A stretch of DNA of 64,000 nt from Trachythela sp. YZ-2020 (taxonomy: Eukaryota; Cnidaria; Anthozoa; Malacalcyonacea; Clavulariidae). The stretch lies in contig JADLSH010000073.1 of assembly GCA_016169945.1 (NCBI GenBank), positions 992,001-1,056,000 on the forward strand. Reading direction: 5' to 3'. Under the pieces are notes generated by a model. The model made no database searches, was not told where the DNA came from, and saw only the letters and a list, made by a program, of their open reading frames with translations. Shown piece after piece: positions 44,808 through 56,683 of the stretch; within the stretch, counting starts at the first letter, position 1; each line of letters opens with the position of its first letter. The position numbers and the translations under genes were made by a program.

Positions 44808-45429
44808 CTTTTTGTTTCCAGCCCTCAAGATCATCAAGTATTCTCTTCTTCTCCGCTGGTGTCAGGTTGATATTGTTTATTAAGGACTCTATGTCTTTTA
44901 GAGCTGCTTGGCAATTTACGTCAGTCCAGTGAGCAAAGTTACAATGTGCCCACTCATTTCTAACGTCTGATCTAATTTTCTTTGCCATACCACCAGCTCC
45001 AGAAGCATGAAAAGGCTGAGCCTCAGCAACGACTGATAAAGCTGCGGATGTATCCATAGTTTGATCAAAACCAGTAAAGCTAGCCATGGATGGTATGATA
45101 AACAACTTCGCTAAAGACATTGGATCTTTGACAGCATAATCGTAGTTGGATGGTTTACGTACTGCTAAATTGTTGTTGATACTTTTATAGTTCAGATTCG
45201 GCAATGTAGAAGGTGGCAAAATCTTTATATGGCTTCCAAATGTCTGTTTATCAATCTCGTAAGGAGGTAGGAGCAGGTTTTGATGCCATATTGGTATTTC
45301 ATTTGTAAGAACATCTCTCAATGCAGGAGTAAGAACTTTGGTCAGACATATGCCGACAACCACCCATCTTCGTTCTTCATCAGAAACTGTATTAGGACTC
45401 GCTCCACTAATACCAACTGCAGTGGCCAT
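44808..45429 (-). CDS. NLR-like gene 1, exon 1: DZIP3/hRUL138-like HEPN domain
   Basis: Starts at ATG 45427-45429 and ends at donor AAAG|GTACAA (207 codons plus one base). 'RRWVVVGICLTKVLTPALRD' is the first helix and 'SMASFTGFDQTMDTSAALSV' lies in the middle. 'IRSDVRNEWAHCNFAHWTD' carries R157-N-E-W-A-H162, the RX4H motif of HEPN ribonucleases (44944-44961). The domain resembles the HEPN of human DZIP3-like proteins and of many cnidarian NLR-like proteins. An active RX4-6H motif suggests RNA cleavage on activation (family knowledge), but some HEPN domains only dimerise. The exon is intact; alternative starts within it are unlikely because the first ATG precedes the conserved helix. Confidence 0.83.
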
Positions 45430-48400
45430 TCATACGAGTGCTGTGATTCAATGCTTTAAATAAGAAAATATTAATGAGTAACTTACTGCTAGGCGTCGCA
45501 CGTACCGGTGCATAACAGTAGTGGCCGCCAAAACGTATGTTTTCTGAGTTGCATAATGATGGTTACTATGGTTAGCGAAATAGAATTAATATTCTTGCCA
45601 TTCTGACTCTCGTTAAAGAAGGTTTGACGTCATTTGATTACACAAGATTACAGTAAAGATTGTACAGATTACAGAAAAGACCATTTTCAACTTTTGGTTG
45701 GATTATTCTTTAGTCAACTATCATTATGTTCAAGTACAACTTGTGGATAATATTTTCGAGGCTCGGTGATAAAAAGCAAATAAAACTGCAAAGTATATGG
45801 CTGAAATCGTGTTTTGGCGGGGGGTAAGTAAAATTAACTGTATTATATCTCAACAAAACAATACCAACCCTCATGAAATCTATTAGTATTATATTGAAAT
45901 AAGTATAGTATTTTATCCTATGACGAAAAGATTTAGGAAATAAGAAAATATAGCCTTTCTAAGGTGTATGAAGTTATGTGATGTATAATTAGCAATTGAC
46001 ATGGGATATGCATAGTCATTTTCTTTAAAATATTATACCTAGACACATTTCACTCTCCAATGACCACCTCTAAAAGTGACCACTCTAAACACTAGAAGTA
46101 CTTCAGAAAGTCTGTAACTTTGATGGTTCAGGAGATAGAGCTATGTCAATAGTACCGTTTCTAGGCGTGCTCATTTTCAGGCATTTCGACCCGGATACGG
46201 GTTTTGGCACATATGCCATGTTGTCCGGCATGGTCATTTTACCCTAAAACAGCTGAGATTATCTATCCTAAATGAAATGCATATATACAGAGTCATTACA
46301 GGTCCTGGACTATAGGTATATATAGAATTGTTGAGAATCGTAAATAGCAGCTACAGTATAGCCTATAGCCTACACTTTTTGTGAAGCCTAACATTAACGG
46401 GACAAAATTGAAATATAGAAATAGAGCAAGGTCTATCTCTGCCGAATGAATGAATATTTTGAGGAATACCCTGCCAAAGCTATACGAAACTACCGGTATA
46501 AATGTTTTTTTTCTCATTAGTATATGCGGATCGGTGGCACTGTAAGCCATCAAGTTTCCTATCCAACCTTTTGATATCCTTGGTTTAACTAGGTAACCGA
46601 GATAATTTAAGGAAAATAACGTAAACGTATAGGAAAATAATTTATCAAGAGAAACATTGTCAGCAAGGGCAAAAAATTTTGTTGGGAGGAAGAAGGGGGG
46701 GGGTAGACAAACTCTAGGAGGGTAGCAGTGCATGCTTCGCCCAGAAATCTAGAGCCTCTGAAATGGTATTTCTTGCGTTCTGGCAACGACTTGAGATGCA
46801 GGAACCAGGTCAATTGTTCATTTTGCACTGTAGGCAGCGAAAAATCTGACACCTTCGTATTTAGTTCTCCCACTTTGACGACGGCTCTTTATGAATGAGC
46901 GAATGAAGATATCGAAACTGACTTATTACAAGTTCTTGACGTCTTTGAAAAGCAAAATGGAAAAAGCCTGTTTGCTAACGTAGTCTAGAAAATCATGTTG
47001 TTTGGACATAATTTTGCATTTTTTCTAAATGTTTTGAAAATTTGATCAGTCGAGGATGAGCGGCCATGGCCTCTTGATTTTCGCTATTCAATCAAACTTT
47101 AGCATGTGATTAAATCAGCTAATAGCGTCCTTTTATTTTTATAGATCATTTACGTGTTAGTAAAATTACGACCTTTTCGATTTCCCACAAGTTTGGTGGA
47201 AATAGAAAGTATACCATTTAGCTGGTTAACACGCCTCGATGGCCAGCGTGGGACACGTTTTTGTTCTTACCACGTCATGACGTCATACTGTGTATGGATA
47301 ACTGAACAGACAACGGCAAAATGTTATCTATTTGTTAAATATATTCCAGCTCAGTTTGAGAGCATTTTACCGTCGCCGTTACCTTTGGGAAAAATTCTTA
47401 TCCCTGCGTGATGCCAAGTCTAATTGTATTCATGTATATAAAGTCAGCAAAGAACCAGCGAATACATCTCTTAGACTAAGTCTAAGATTAAGCGTAGTTT
47501 TTGTTTCATCATAATCTTTGAAAATCTGAATGCGAAATTCTTCCCTTTACGAATTCTGACCGAAGAGTGACCATGCAATTGGCAATATTAAAAAATGCAC
47601 GCTTTTCAATCAAAAGGACCGCTCCAACAATTCCATAATCATAGTCGACCTCGTCATGAACAAGTTCAGGAAGCTCGCCTACTGATATAAGATTCACTTT
47701 GTCAACTTTTAATTGTTAAACGGTGTTCGCTAGAAATCAAATGGAATAGCTAGATTATTGAAATTTCAATCTTTGAAAATACATAACTAATGCATGCTTG
47801 TCTGTTGACGCATTGAGATGTGAGATTTTGAATCAGTTTGAATTGGTCGAGTTATACACTTACAATGTCACTGTTGATAAGTTTCATAGCATTAAATTTG
47901 CTGTTGAAGTCATACGGAGAAATATAGTACTAGTATTTGGGTACATGATTTGTTACGAAATGGATAAAAGAAATTTCGGTTTATGCATGGATATAATGGA
48001 TATTAATTTATCATTCTATATGCCAAAGCCACCGACGAAGTATCTAATACGTCTACAATATTTAACTGAAATGGAATCTTGCCCTTTCTTGCCATATATA
48101 TGCATGACATATTATAATCAGTTTTGCTGTGACCGAAAAAACCGAAATTCTCCTGAAAAAACATGTACATATTTATATCCAGCTAGCACACAGCGTAATC
48201 GCATCATTGTGGAAATAACTTTAACAAAACGTTTTCGCAAATACATTTTGTGATTAATTAAAGTTGTTATGTTAATGTGCAAAACGTTGTAGGAATGTTT
48301 TATCGAACGTCACACAAAGAACGTCACACCTTCTGTAAACGTCCGTGCAACGTCAAAGCGCAACGTCGTTTTTACCAAAATTAGCAATCATTTTGCGTCC

Positions 48401-50459
48401 ATCAGTATCGAATATCACAACGCTAGACATTGGCCATGAAAATGCGAAATTCAAAATAGACCTTTGGAACAGATGTGAGGACTGTTCATACTCTTCGGTT
48501 GTTTTTCTTCATAACTTCATCGTTTTAAATTCAACAGCAGTAAAGTTAACTACCCTTTTTACAATTAGAACTGCCCATTTTGGAAAATTGGAGCCCTTAT
48601 AGGATGACCGCTGGTCTTCAAATTTTTATGCTGTGCAACCAGTTTCCCTGACAATGAGAATCAGCTAGGAACCGTTGGATTTAAGTGAAAGTTGTTTATA
48701 AATATGTCGATCGATTAGTTTTAAAGCTAGACTATAGTCTGTAGCAAATGTGGTCGGTAAATATTCATGCAGTCGTTCGGGACACGTATCTTTAGAATGC
48801 GAAGTCAAGAATATATGGCGCACAAAATAATAGTTTACAATAGGTTGATCATCGAATAGTATCGAAAAACCCATAATCGATGGATCTTAGGCAAATCACC
48901 ATTAATTAATAATTATTTGTATCTGTTGTAATTTTAAAGGATTATGAAACAGGGATTATTTTATCACTACACAAGATGAGCTAAATGGCGGATCAGAGTT
49001 TGTATACCTTTCTATTGAAGTATAATATATATATATGCGTATGCGTCCTGATTGTGTTCAATCTATATTTTTAAACCTTTCTGGAATGTTGAACTTCGGC
49101 AAATGTCTTGCATAATAACATGTCTATATGAAATTTCACGTACGCACAAATATATAATGGAGATAAAGACTTTTTGTTCACATGAATTAGGAGACGATTT
49201 GAATGTACTATATGATATGAATATTGACCAGCTCAATTATGCGACCTAACTGAGTGCTAAGACGTTATTTTAGAGGAATGTGTGACAAACCTTAACAATG
49301 CCTGCCTGGTTGTGTTTTCGGTTTTATCGAAATTTATTGCTATATTTTGCGGTTTTGGGTGATTTTTGTGCGGTTTTGCGGTTTCCTATAGGCCCCGACA
49401 TCCCCTCCTTTCAACTATAAGTGTAAGACTAAGAGGTTTTTTACTGAAAGTTCTTTTAACTAAAAGTCCTTTTAATAAGAGTCATTTCAACTAAAGTGTC
49501 CCTTAATCCTCTTATTTGTGTATATTTTGGCTATATATTCGCTAAACTCATAGTATATATGCCCGTTCTAAATGGTAGGTAATGAATTTCTGATGAGCGA
49601 TCAGTGATCCTTTCACCAATCACCATTAAATCTGAGTACGACAACACAAATCTCATTTATCACTGCACAAATTGGTTATAACTGCACCTTAAAATAGTCC
49701 CTGTTATATGAAATATATGTATTAAAAGCACAAATTTTGGAGCGAAGTTGTAGCAATATCATAAAAGTTATTCATAAACGGTGTGACGACGTTCCTTGGA
49801 GTCGACAAATTCACGTTACCAGGACGTTCATGGCGTTTTCACAATGTTAGGCGAACGTTCAGACAACGTTCATACAATGTAATTGTGCAAGTTGGATATC
49901 AACTCTATTCACATGAATGTAGTCAAAATATTGTTCAAGTATATATATTTGCTAAATGTTCAAAACCTCACGGTTCAAACAAAGTGGGATTATAAACACA
50001 CAGTCATTAAAGAGAACTATATTTCGCATGGGGTCTTACTTTGCCAATATATAACTGTCTAGTGTGAATACGAAATCATGACTCATTTATTTTAAAGAGT
50101 GCAAACTTCAGTCGGCATTTAATGCTTACCTTCAAGTTCTAAAGTACTTTTAGAAAACCACGCTGTTGTAACTGAGTCCCACAGAACATCACGTTCCAAA
50201 TTTCCAGGGTTCTTTGTACAATTCTCTGCATAGACTCAAAGTTGCCTGTTATGTTGCTGACAAACCTAGCTACAATATACTAATGTATTCAAGAAGCAAT
50301 TAAGTTTCACCTGCTGGGTTTTGACGTTTTGTGGGAAAAATGATCAATATTAAAGCCCTGACACGCATGAGTTCCTGCCATGCGAAATGTCAGTTGTGTA
50401 TGTGCATGTAATTTTCCAGAGCAGTCCAATAATGCAATATTTCCTAACAGATCTCTCTC
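45430..50459. other. Upstream/intergenic stretch between NLR gene 1 and the mobile-element cluster
   Basis: Should contain the NLR gene 1 promoter and perhaps an untranslated exon, but I could not place either. The longest ORF (47798-48253, +) has no recognisable domain, an AT-biased composition and no splice context. A 'GGATGACC' MITE fragment lies at 48560-48610. No other feature is supported. Confidence 0.35.
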
Positions 50460-50462
50460 TAA

Positions 50463-50821
50463 GGCCTGTTTCATACGTCGCACTATCGTCGAATTTAATT
50501 CAGACGAATTTAATTGAACGAATTAAATTCGTCCAAGACGTTTTATTCGTCATGGCCAGACGAATACAATAACGTCTGTAGCGCGTCTTCGTTTCTGATA
50601 CGACGTCGTATCGTCGTGTCGAATTAAATACATCGGAATTATGTTAATGGGAGTTTCTGATTATGTTCGTATTAATTTGAAATCCATGAAGGCTTCTTAT
50701 GAATTAAATTCGTCTAAATTAAATTCGTCTTTTGAAATGAAACCATGTTAAACTCGACCAACCGACGAATTTAATAGCGAATTAAATTCGTTTGCATTAA
50801 ATTCGACGTATGAAACAGGCC
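50463..50821. mobile_element. PIF/Harbinger-like MITE with TAA target duplication
   Basis: The terminal repeats GGCCTGTTTCATACGTCG and CGACGTATGAAACAGGCC are flanked by TAA at 50460-50462 and 50822-50824. The interior is built from repeated, partly palindromic 'CGAATTTAATTCG' words. Confidence 0.88.
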
Positions 50822-51075
50822 TAACATACTCATAATTTCTGATGTAGGAAAACATGTCATATATTTTCTCTACAAATAGCCTCTATAATACGGACCTTAA
50901 TTGTCTAATTCAGAAAACGAACACTAAGAGCAAATCCATATGAGGGGTGATTTGGGCCATAATTCAACACGTATATTATGCTATGATACATTTTATTTTG
51001 ATATTCTGTCTCGTATTTCATTATGCTTAGATGACATTATGCTATTGAAACAGGCATTCATTATGATATATTGCG

Positions 51076-51172
51076 CATTTCATTATTCGATCTCGCATTT
51101 CATTATTCGATCTCGCATTTCATTGTTCGATCCCGCATTTCGTTATTCGATCTCGCATTTCTTTATGCTGCT
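51076..51172. repeat. 20-bp minisatellite in the left arm
   Basis: About four to five units of CGCATTTCATTATTCGATCT. The mirror array at 53284-53397 appears one unit longer. Confidence 0.8.
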
Positions 51173-51253
51173 GGCGTAACATTATGCATGACGCTCAGTA
51201 GACGAATTTTGGTACTGTCACGTGAGAAATGTTATCATATTAGAAAAAACAAG

Positions 51254-51675
51254 ATGGCGGATACCGAAGGACGTCGATTTGTAAGAGACCGTATTAGGAA
51301 CTGTATTTTGAACATTTTACGGCAAATGGAGACAGGGGGTAATGAAGGGGAACGTCTTGGCAATGTCCATTTCAGACTGGAATGGCTGTCAAGTATTGTC
51401 ACTAGGTACTATCAAACCAATCTAATCGAGCGCGAGATTGTTGATTTTCTTCACTTAGCTCTCCTAATACTGGCAATAAAAGAATGTCAGGTTATCTGGC
51501 TGCTCGTGGTGACAGTCAGAATGCAACAACGCAAAATCAGGGAGTCAATGCGTCGCGTAGATCCAGAGGGAACGCTTATACGAGCGCTAGAATTAAACGT
51601 AATTAACCGTAGACGTTATTCAGTACCATCTCCTTTGGCACTCTGGCACATTGATGGTAACCACAAATTAATCAG
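51254..51675 (+). pseudogene. Integrase-like first exon, left copy, internally deleted
   Basis: Starts ATGGCGGATACC like the right copy and ends at the same donor (CAG|GTAAAT). After 'DFLHLAL' it jumps to the equivalent of 'PNTGNRRMSGYLAARG' in a shifted frame, losing the helix-turn-helix region, and recovers the frame at 'VRMQQRKIRESMRRVD'. Defective as a DNA-binding protein. Confidence 0.8.
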
Positions 51676-52495
51676 GTAAATCTTGTTCTGACTAATCTTA
51701 TTATTTTTTTATTAATAACATATTTTAAGGTGACTCCCTAGGGTTTTTTTCCGAGATTTCAAATTTATAAACCAAAATATAAACATGAGGCGTCTCTTGC
51801 GAAAAAGCTTTTCTCGCTGAACGAATGCTTCAATTTTTTTATAACACAAAATGCTCAAATGGCCAAATTGAGGGGTTTGAAGCCTTGAAAGCTCAATAAA
51901 ATTGATGATTACATTATAAATACCAATGACTTGATGTGTTTGGTGAAGTGATCAACAATTGCTGCTAAAAGTTACTCTAGGCGACGACAACGATAAATTC
52001 TCGATGGCGGTTTCGCGAGAATTTTGCAAAGCACCCGCTTGAATTCCGTTTGTTTAATATGAAGCTTTTTTAGGGAGACTTTTCAGCAATACTTTAGAGA
52101 TTGAGAACGGATTTTCTTCATTTTCCATACATTTAACGTGCTCAGAAGTCCAAATATATACAGCTCCAAACACTAAAAATACGGAAACTTGTACCACCAC
52201 TTGCCCAGATGTGACTTACTCGTACGGCGGCCGAAAACGTCAAGTAAGTTATAGTTTTCCGAATATTTTCACTTTGTTTTCCTCTTAGTTTTCCTCTTAG
52301 TTCTAAAAAGAATTTGAGCATTTTGTGTTATAAAAAAATTGAAGCATTTGTTCAGCGAGAAAGTTTTTTCGCAAGAGACGCCTCATGTTTATATTTTGGT
52401 TTATAAATTTGAAATCTCGGAAAAAAACCCTAGGGAGTCACCTTAAAATATGTTATTAATAAAAAAATAATAAGATTAGTCAGAACAAGATTTAC

Positions 52496-53196
52496 CTGAT
52501 TAATTTGTGGTTACCATCAATGTGCCAGAGTGCCAAAGGAGATGGTACTGAATAACGTCTACGGTTAATTACGTTTAATTCTAGCGCTCGTATAAGCGTT
52601 CCCTCTGGATCTACGCGACGCATTGACTCCCTGATTTTGCGTTGTTGCATTCTGACACCACGAGCAGCCAGATAACCTGACATTCTTCTATTGCCAGTAT
52701 TAGGATAGACTCTCAATATCTCCTGAACTGTCAAGTCCAGCTCTTGGTCTGTTAGATTTGAATATGTTCCTCTGACAGACAAACCGAAGTGCTGTAGTCG
52801 TCGTTGTATGGTGCGTTCACTTACACCAAGTATAGCTGCCATTTGTTTTTTACTAAATCGCCTTTCAACTAGGAAATTCAACTGTTCGTAAGGAATGTTA
52901 TAGCTAGGTCGTCCACGATTACCCGTGAAAATTGCTTCGGCCTCGACGTCGTTATCCGCTGCATCGCATACTTCAGTTAAACTTCTGAGAGCTAAGTGAA
53001 GAAAATCAACAATCTCGCGCTCGATTAGATTGGTTTGATAGTACCTAGTGACAATACTTGACAGCCATTCCAGTCTGAAATGGACATTGCCAAGACGTTC
53101 CCCTTCATTACCCCCTGTCTCCATTTGCCGTAAAATGTTCAAAATACAGTTCCTAATACGGTCTCTTACAAATCGACGTCCTTCGGTATCCGCCAT
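52496..53196 (-). CDS. Integrase-like transposase, first exon (right copy)
   Basis: Starts at ATG 53194-53196 (MADTEGRRFV...), preferred over an upstream in-frame Met because of its 'AAGATGGCGG' context and because the upstream part is element DNA. An N-terminal helical region leads to a helix-turn-helix ('KKQMAAILGVSERTIQRRL'). Then a second HTH-like segment ('NTGNRRMSGYLAARGVRMQQ') resembles the pre-catalytic domain of rve integrases. Finally 'SPLALWHIDGNHKLIR' carries the first catalytic Asp of an rve core. The exon ends at donor CAG|GTAAAT. The following exon with the remaining D and E is not present in the element, so this copy cannot encode a complete enzyme. Confidence 0.72.
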
Positions 53197-53537
53197 CTTG
53201 TTTTTTCTAATATGATAACATTTCTCACGTGACAGTACCAAAATTCGTCTACTGAGCGTCATGCATAATGTTACGCCAGCAGCATAATGAAATGCGAGAT
53301 CGAATAACGAAATGCGGGATCGAACAATGAAATGCGAGATCGAATAATGAAATGCGAGATCGAATAATGAAATGCGGAATCGAATAATGAAATACGCAAT
53401 ATATCATAATGAATGCCTGTTTCAATAGCATAATGTCATCTAAGCATAATGAATACGAGACAGAATATCAAAATACAATGTATCATAGCATAATATACGT
53501 GTTGAATTATGGCCCAAATCACCCCTCATAAATCCAT

Positions 53538-54527
53538 GTTAAATACATGTACCTCATTTTACGGACACCCCAATAATCATGTAATGATAGTTTGTGTACA
53601 TCATGCACTGATTCACATTCAAAAGGATAGCAAGGACTGTGGAAGTCAGCATCGTGCATACAATATCTTGGGAGCAGAATTGCGTTGTTGTTCGTTTTTC
53701 TCCGAAACAGTGATTTTTATACAATGGACCTGTATTTAGTTACTGACCAATGTTTGGTTAATCTATGTTCTGTGACTTTAAGTCGTTCGCCACCATAATT
53801 ATTCCTATATATTTATTCGCCTGGAATTCTATTTTCTAAATTGACGAATTTCGAGGACCTTTTGAACTCCAGCTTTGGATCCAGGGGCTTATAGATAAGA
53901 TCCTGGCTGGCCCGCTTTGCAACAAAGGCCAGTTGGTCATGCTTCAAATGAGGCGGGCTAGCCCGGAAAGCGCTTACTTAGCAATAAGTATCGCGCGGTA
54001 TTGGCGGGAAAATGAAATTTGTGTTTTTAAAATTATGTCGGTGCCAACAGGGCCTTGGTGTTTTATTTCGTTAATTTCTTATTTCATTGGACTTTGGATG
54101 TTGTATAGTTTCTGGTTACTAGTTGGGAAGGGAATATAACTGCTCTTCAGTAGACTATTCTTCTTTTAAAATTTGTCACTGAATAACTTATATAGATGTT
54201 CTAAAACTCGAAAAAAGTTTCGGGGGCTAAATTTCAGGATATATACCAAATGAATTTTTTTGACACCTAAAAAGCTACCGATTCGAAAGTCCAAGTGTCA
54301 AAGCATTTTCAGATATGAAATTTGAGGTATGGATATTCTTCTTCCACAAATATGAAAATAAACGTGAAATTATTATTATATACATGTTTGGAATTGGAAC
54401 AAATCACATGTTAAAAGACATGTGGAATCATATGTTAAATTTTTGTAAGGGAATGTATAATATTAAAAATATTGGCTCCTTGTGCAATTTGTAAAAAAAT
54501 AGGCACAGGAAAGTTTTTCGAAGACCT
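53538..54527. other. Unassigned spacer between two transposons
   Basis: Short ORFs at 53509-53739 and 53933-54139 show no domain. Nothing else is supported. Confidence 0.4.
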
Positions 54528-54854
54528 TAAGGGCCTGTTTACATGATCCCGTCTAGGCGGGACGGGACGTTTCCATCCCGACTAGCCGGGAAACTCGACC
54601 AGCCGGGAAACTCGCCTAGGCGGGTTGGCGTGTTTATATGGACAAATTACATTGCCGGGATGTCCAAACCCGGCTAGGCGGGAAAGAGTGTTTTGGGGAG
54701 AGGTTAAGATACCCCGGTTTCGGTGTACGGGTACGGGTATCGCACACGTACCCGTACCCAGTATCCGGGTACGGGTTTCGACTTAAGATTTTCAGTAGTT
54801 CCGGGGAAAAATAAAAGAGCGGAGAATGGTAACCACAACAACATAAAAAACAAA

Positions 54855-56378
54855 ATGGCGGCTGCTCGAGACAAGTAAGTAGTTCAGTGTTGTTATTTTT
54901 TATGGGGTTTTTTAGGTTTTGTCAACATTATGCATTATAGAGTATTATATTTTTACTGGTGTCTCATTTTCATGTAAATTAATGTGTCATTTTGCTTTTG
55001 GTAGAAAACTTATTGATGATACGTTGCTGTGCTTGATTGCTGCAGAAGATTCTGAAGATGAGGATTTTGTTGAAGACCTTGAAACTTTCCTGGCGTTCTC
55101 TTTAATAAAAGAGCCTTCCACGTATATATTTAAAATCGATCTAGAGCAGCTGGACCAACAAACTTGCATTGATTTATTTAGGTAGAGTATATTTAATACT
55201 ATGAATATACACTATTAAACTAATTAAAGTACTATAATTAATAATAACAAATACTCAAAACTGCTAATGTAATAGTCACATTAATACCATTACTTATTTT
55301 TCAACATATTGCTTATTAGATTTACTAAAGAAGATATTTATCTTTTGTTCACCAATCTTTCAATTCCTGGGTCTTATCGATGTCCAAATGGAACTGTGAC
55401 AAGTGGTATGGAGTCGTTCCTTTTACTGCTAAGAAGACTCACCTATCCAAACCGGCTATCTGACCTTTGCTCGCTTTTTGCGAGACCCGAGCCTGAATTA
55501 AGTATGATTGTTCATCAGGTACTGTAAGTTGGTCAAACTGATAATCAGTTATTAAATTTCCTCAAAAATGATACCTGAAATTTTTTTTATACAGCTACAA
55601 TTGGCATCTGTAAATATTTAAATTAATTATGCATATAATTCTGTTTCATAGATACTCAATGACATATACATTCGATTCCATCATCTACTTGAACCGCTTG
55701 ACCAAAATTGGATCAATGCGCCAGTATTTGCCGATGCTATTCATGCTACTGGAGTTCCCTTACAAAATTGTTGGGGCTTCATTGATGGGACTTTGAGACC
55801 ATGTTGCCGCCATATCCGTAATCAAAGGATTCTATTTTCAGGTCACAAACGCATCCATGGCCTCAAATTACAGGTGCGTGTCTGATTACATGATTTCACA
55901 ACAAAGTTGACATTTTTAGGGTGTTGTTTGTCCTAATGGACTGATTGCAAACCTTTTTGGACCCATTGCTGGAAGACATCATGATGCCTTTATGCTTCAT
56001 GAAAGCAACTTACTAGCAAGGTTGCAAGCAAAGTTTACACCACCCAATGTGTTTTCTCTGTATGGGGATCCTGCCTACCCTCTGTGCCAGCATTTACTTG
56101 CACCATTTAAAGGTGCGATAGTTAATAGAGACGAACAGTTGTTCAACCGGAAAATGAGTACAGCGCGTGTGTCTGTTGAATGGGCTTTTGGTAAAGTTGT
56201 CCAGTACTTTGCTTTCCTTGACTTTAAGAAAAATCTTAAAGTACCTCTTCAGCCAATTGGAAAGTATTACTTTGTTGGTGTTATCCTTACCAACTGTCAT
56301 ACTTGCATTTATGGCAGTACAACATCAAGGTTCTTTAATCTTGCTCCACCAGATGTACAGACATATTTGAGTAACTAG
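54855..56378 (+). CDS. Harbinger transposase (HARBI1-like, DDE_Tnp_4), five exons
   Basis: Join 54855-54874, about 55005-55182, about 55319-55519, about 55651-55880, about 55921-56378. Exon 1 is MAAARDK; exon 2 has 'KLIDDTLLCLIAAEDSED'; exon 3 carries the helix-turn-helix 'SIPGSYRCPNGTVTSGMESF'. The catalytic part has D1 in 'WGFIDGTLRPCCRH', 'GHKRIHGLKLQ', and 'PNGLIANLFGPIAGRHHDAF'. D2 is in 'SLYGDPAYPL' and E in 'STARVSVEWAFGKV', all expected residues of DDE_Tnp_4. The last exon ends at a stop after 'VQTYLSN'. Introns are short and GT/AG, and I saw no disabling change, so this may be an active transposase. Confidence 0.85.
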
Positions 56379-56683
56379 AATTTTTTTATGGTGGACAAAA
56401 AGTTGTACAAATAACAGTCAATTTATTTAAATAATGTGTATTTAACTTAATCAAAAAATATTTAACAATGTTGCAATGTATTATTATTGATGAATAATAA
56501 TTAAGTTATGAAATATGTATATACACAAATAACAATTACACAATCATTATTAATAACAATGTTTATATGAAAATTAAATAACAATATTCAATAACAATAT
56601 TTATATTACATTAAATAACAGTATTTAATCACAATATTTATATTAAAAACCAATATTTATATTTTGTTATATAGTTATATACA

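Larger units (their letters stand above)
38075..45429 (-). other. Gene model: HEPN-NB-ARC-TPR-beta-helix-MYND NLR-like protein
   Basis: Join on the minus strand: 45429-44808, 42850-42732, 42137-41403, 41058-38075. All junctions are GT/AG; phases are 1, 0 and 1, consistent if one missing base in exon 3 is allowed for. The predicted chain is about 1,480 residues. The domain order is that of a STAND/NLR signal-transduction ATPase with an RNase-type effector at the start, a nucleotide-switch core, and a repeat/zinc-finger sensor half at the end. An upstream out-of-frame ATG overlaps the start (ATGAATGG). Introns 1 and 2 hold several MITEs. Innate immune function is inferred by analogy. Confidence 0.78.
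50940..53529. mobile_element. Near-palindromic integrase-like transposon with 8-bp target duplication
   Basis: The left arm (50940-51860) and right arm (52312-53529) are reverse complements around a unique loop (51861-52311). Both outer ends read ATGAGGGGTGATTTGGGCCA. A perfect 8-bp direct repeat, AAATCCAT, flanks it (50932-50939, 53530-53537), showing it moved as a unit. Each arm carries the first exon of the same integrase-like gene; the left copy has lost about 270 bp. A 20-bp tandem repeat (CGCATTTCATTATTCGATCT) occurs in both arms near the outer end. The superfamily is uncertain: 8-bp duplication suggests hAT or similar, but the ends are not hAT-like. Confidence 0.85.

Noticed and set aside
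47798..48253. 151-residue ORF on the + strand
   Set aside because: No recognisable domain, AT-biased codons and no splice or promoter context; compatible with a chance ORF in AT-rich DNA.
50940..51253. N-terminal extension of the integrase-like ORF through 'SRISLFDLAF' repeats
   Set aside because: It is translation of the 20-bp minisatellite of the element arm; the conserved start is the later ATGGCGG codon.
50940..53529. Palindrome as pure assembly artefact
   Set aside because: The arms differ by a large deletion and a repeat-unit count, a unique loop separates them, and an 8-bp target duplication flanks the whole.
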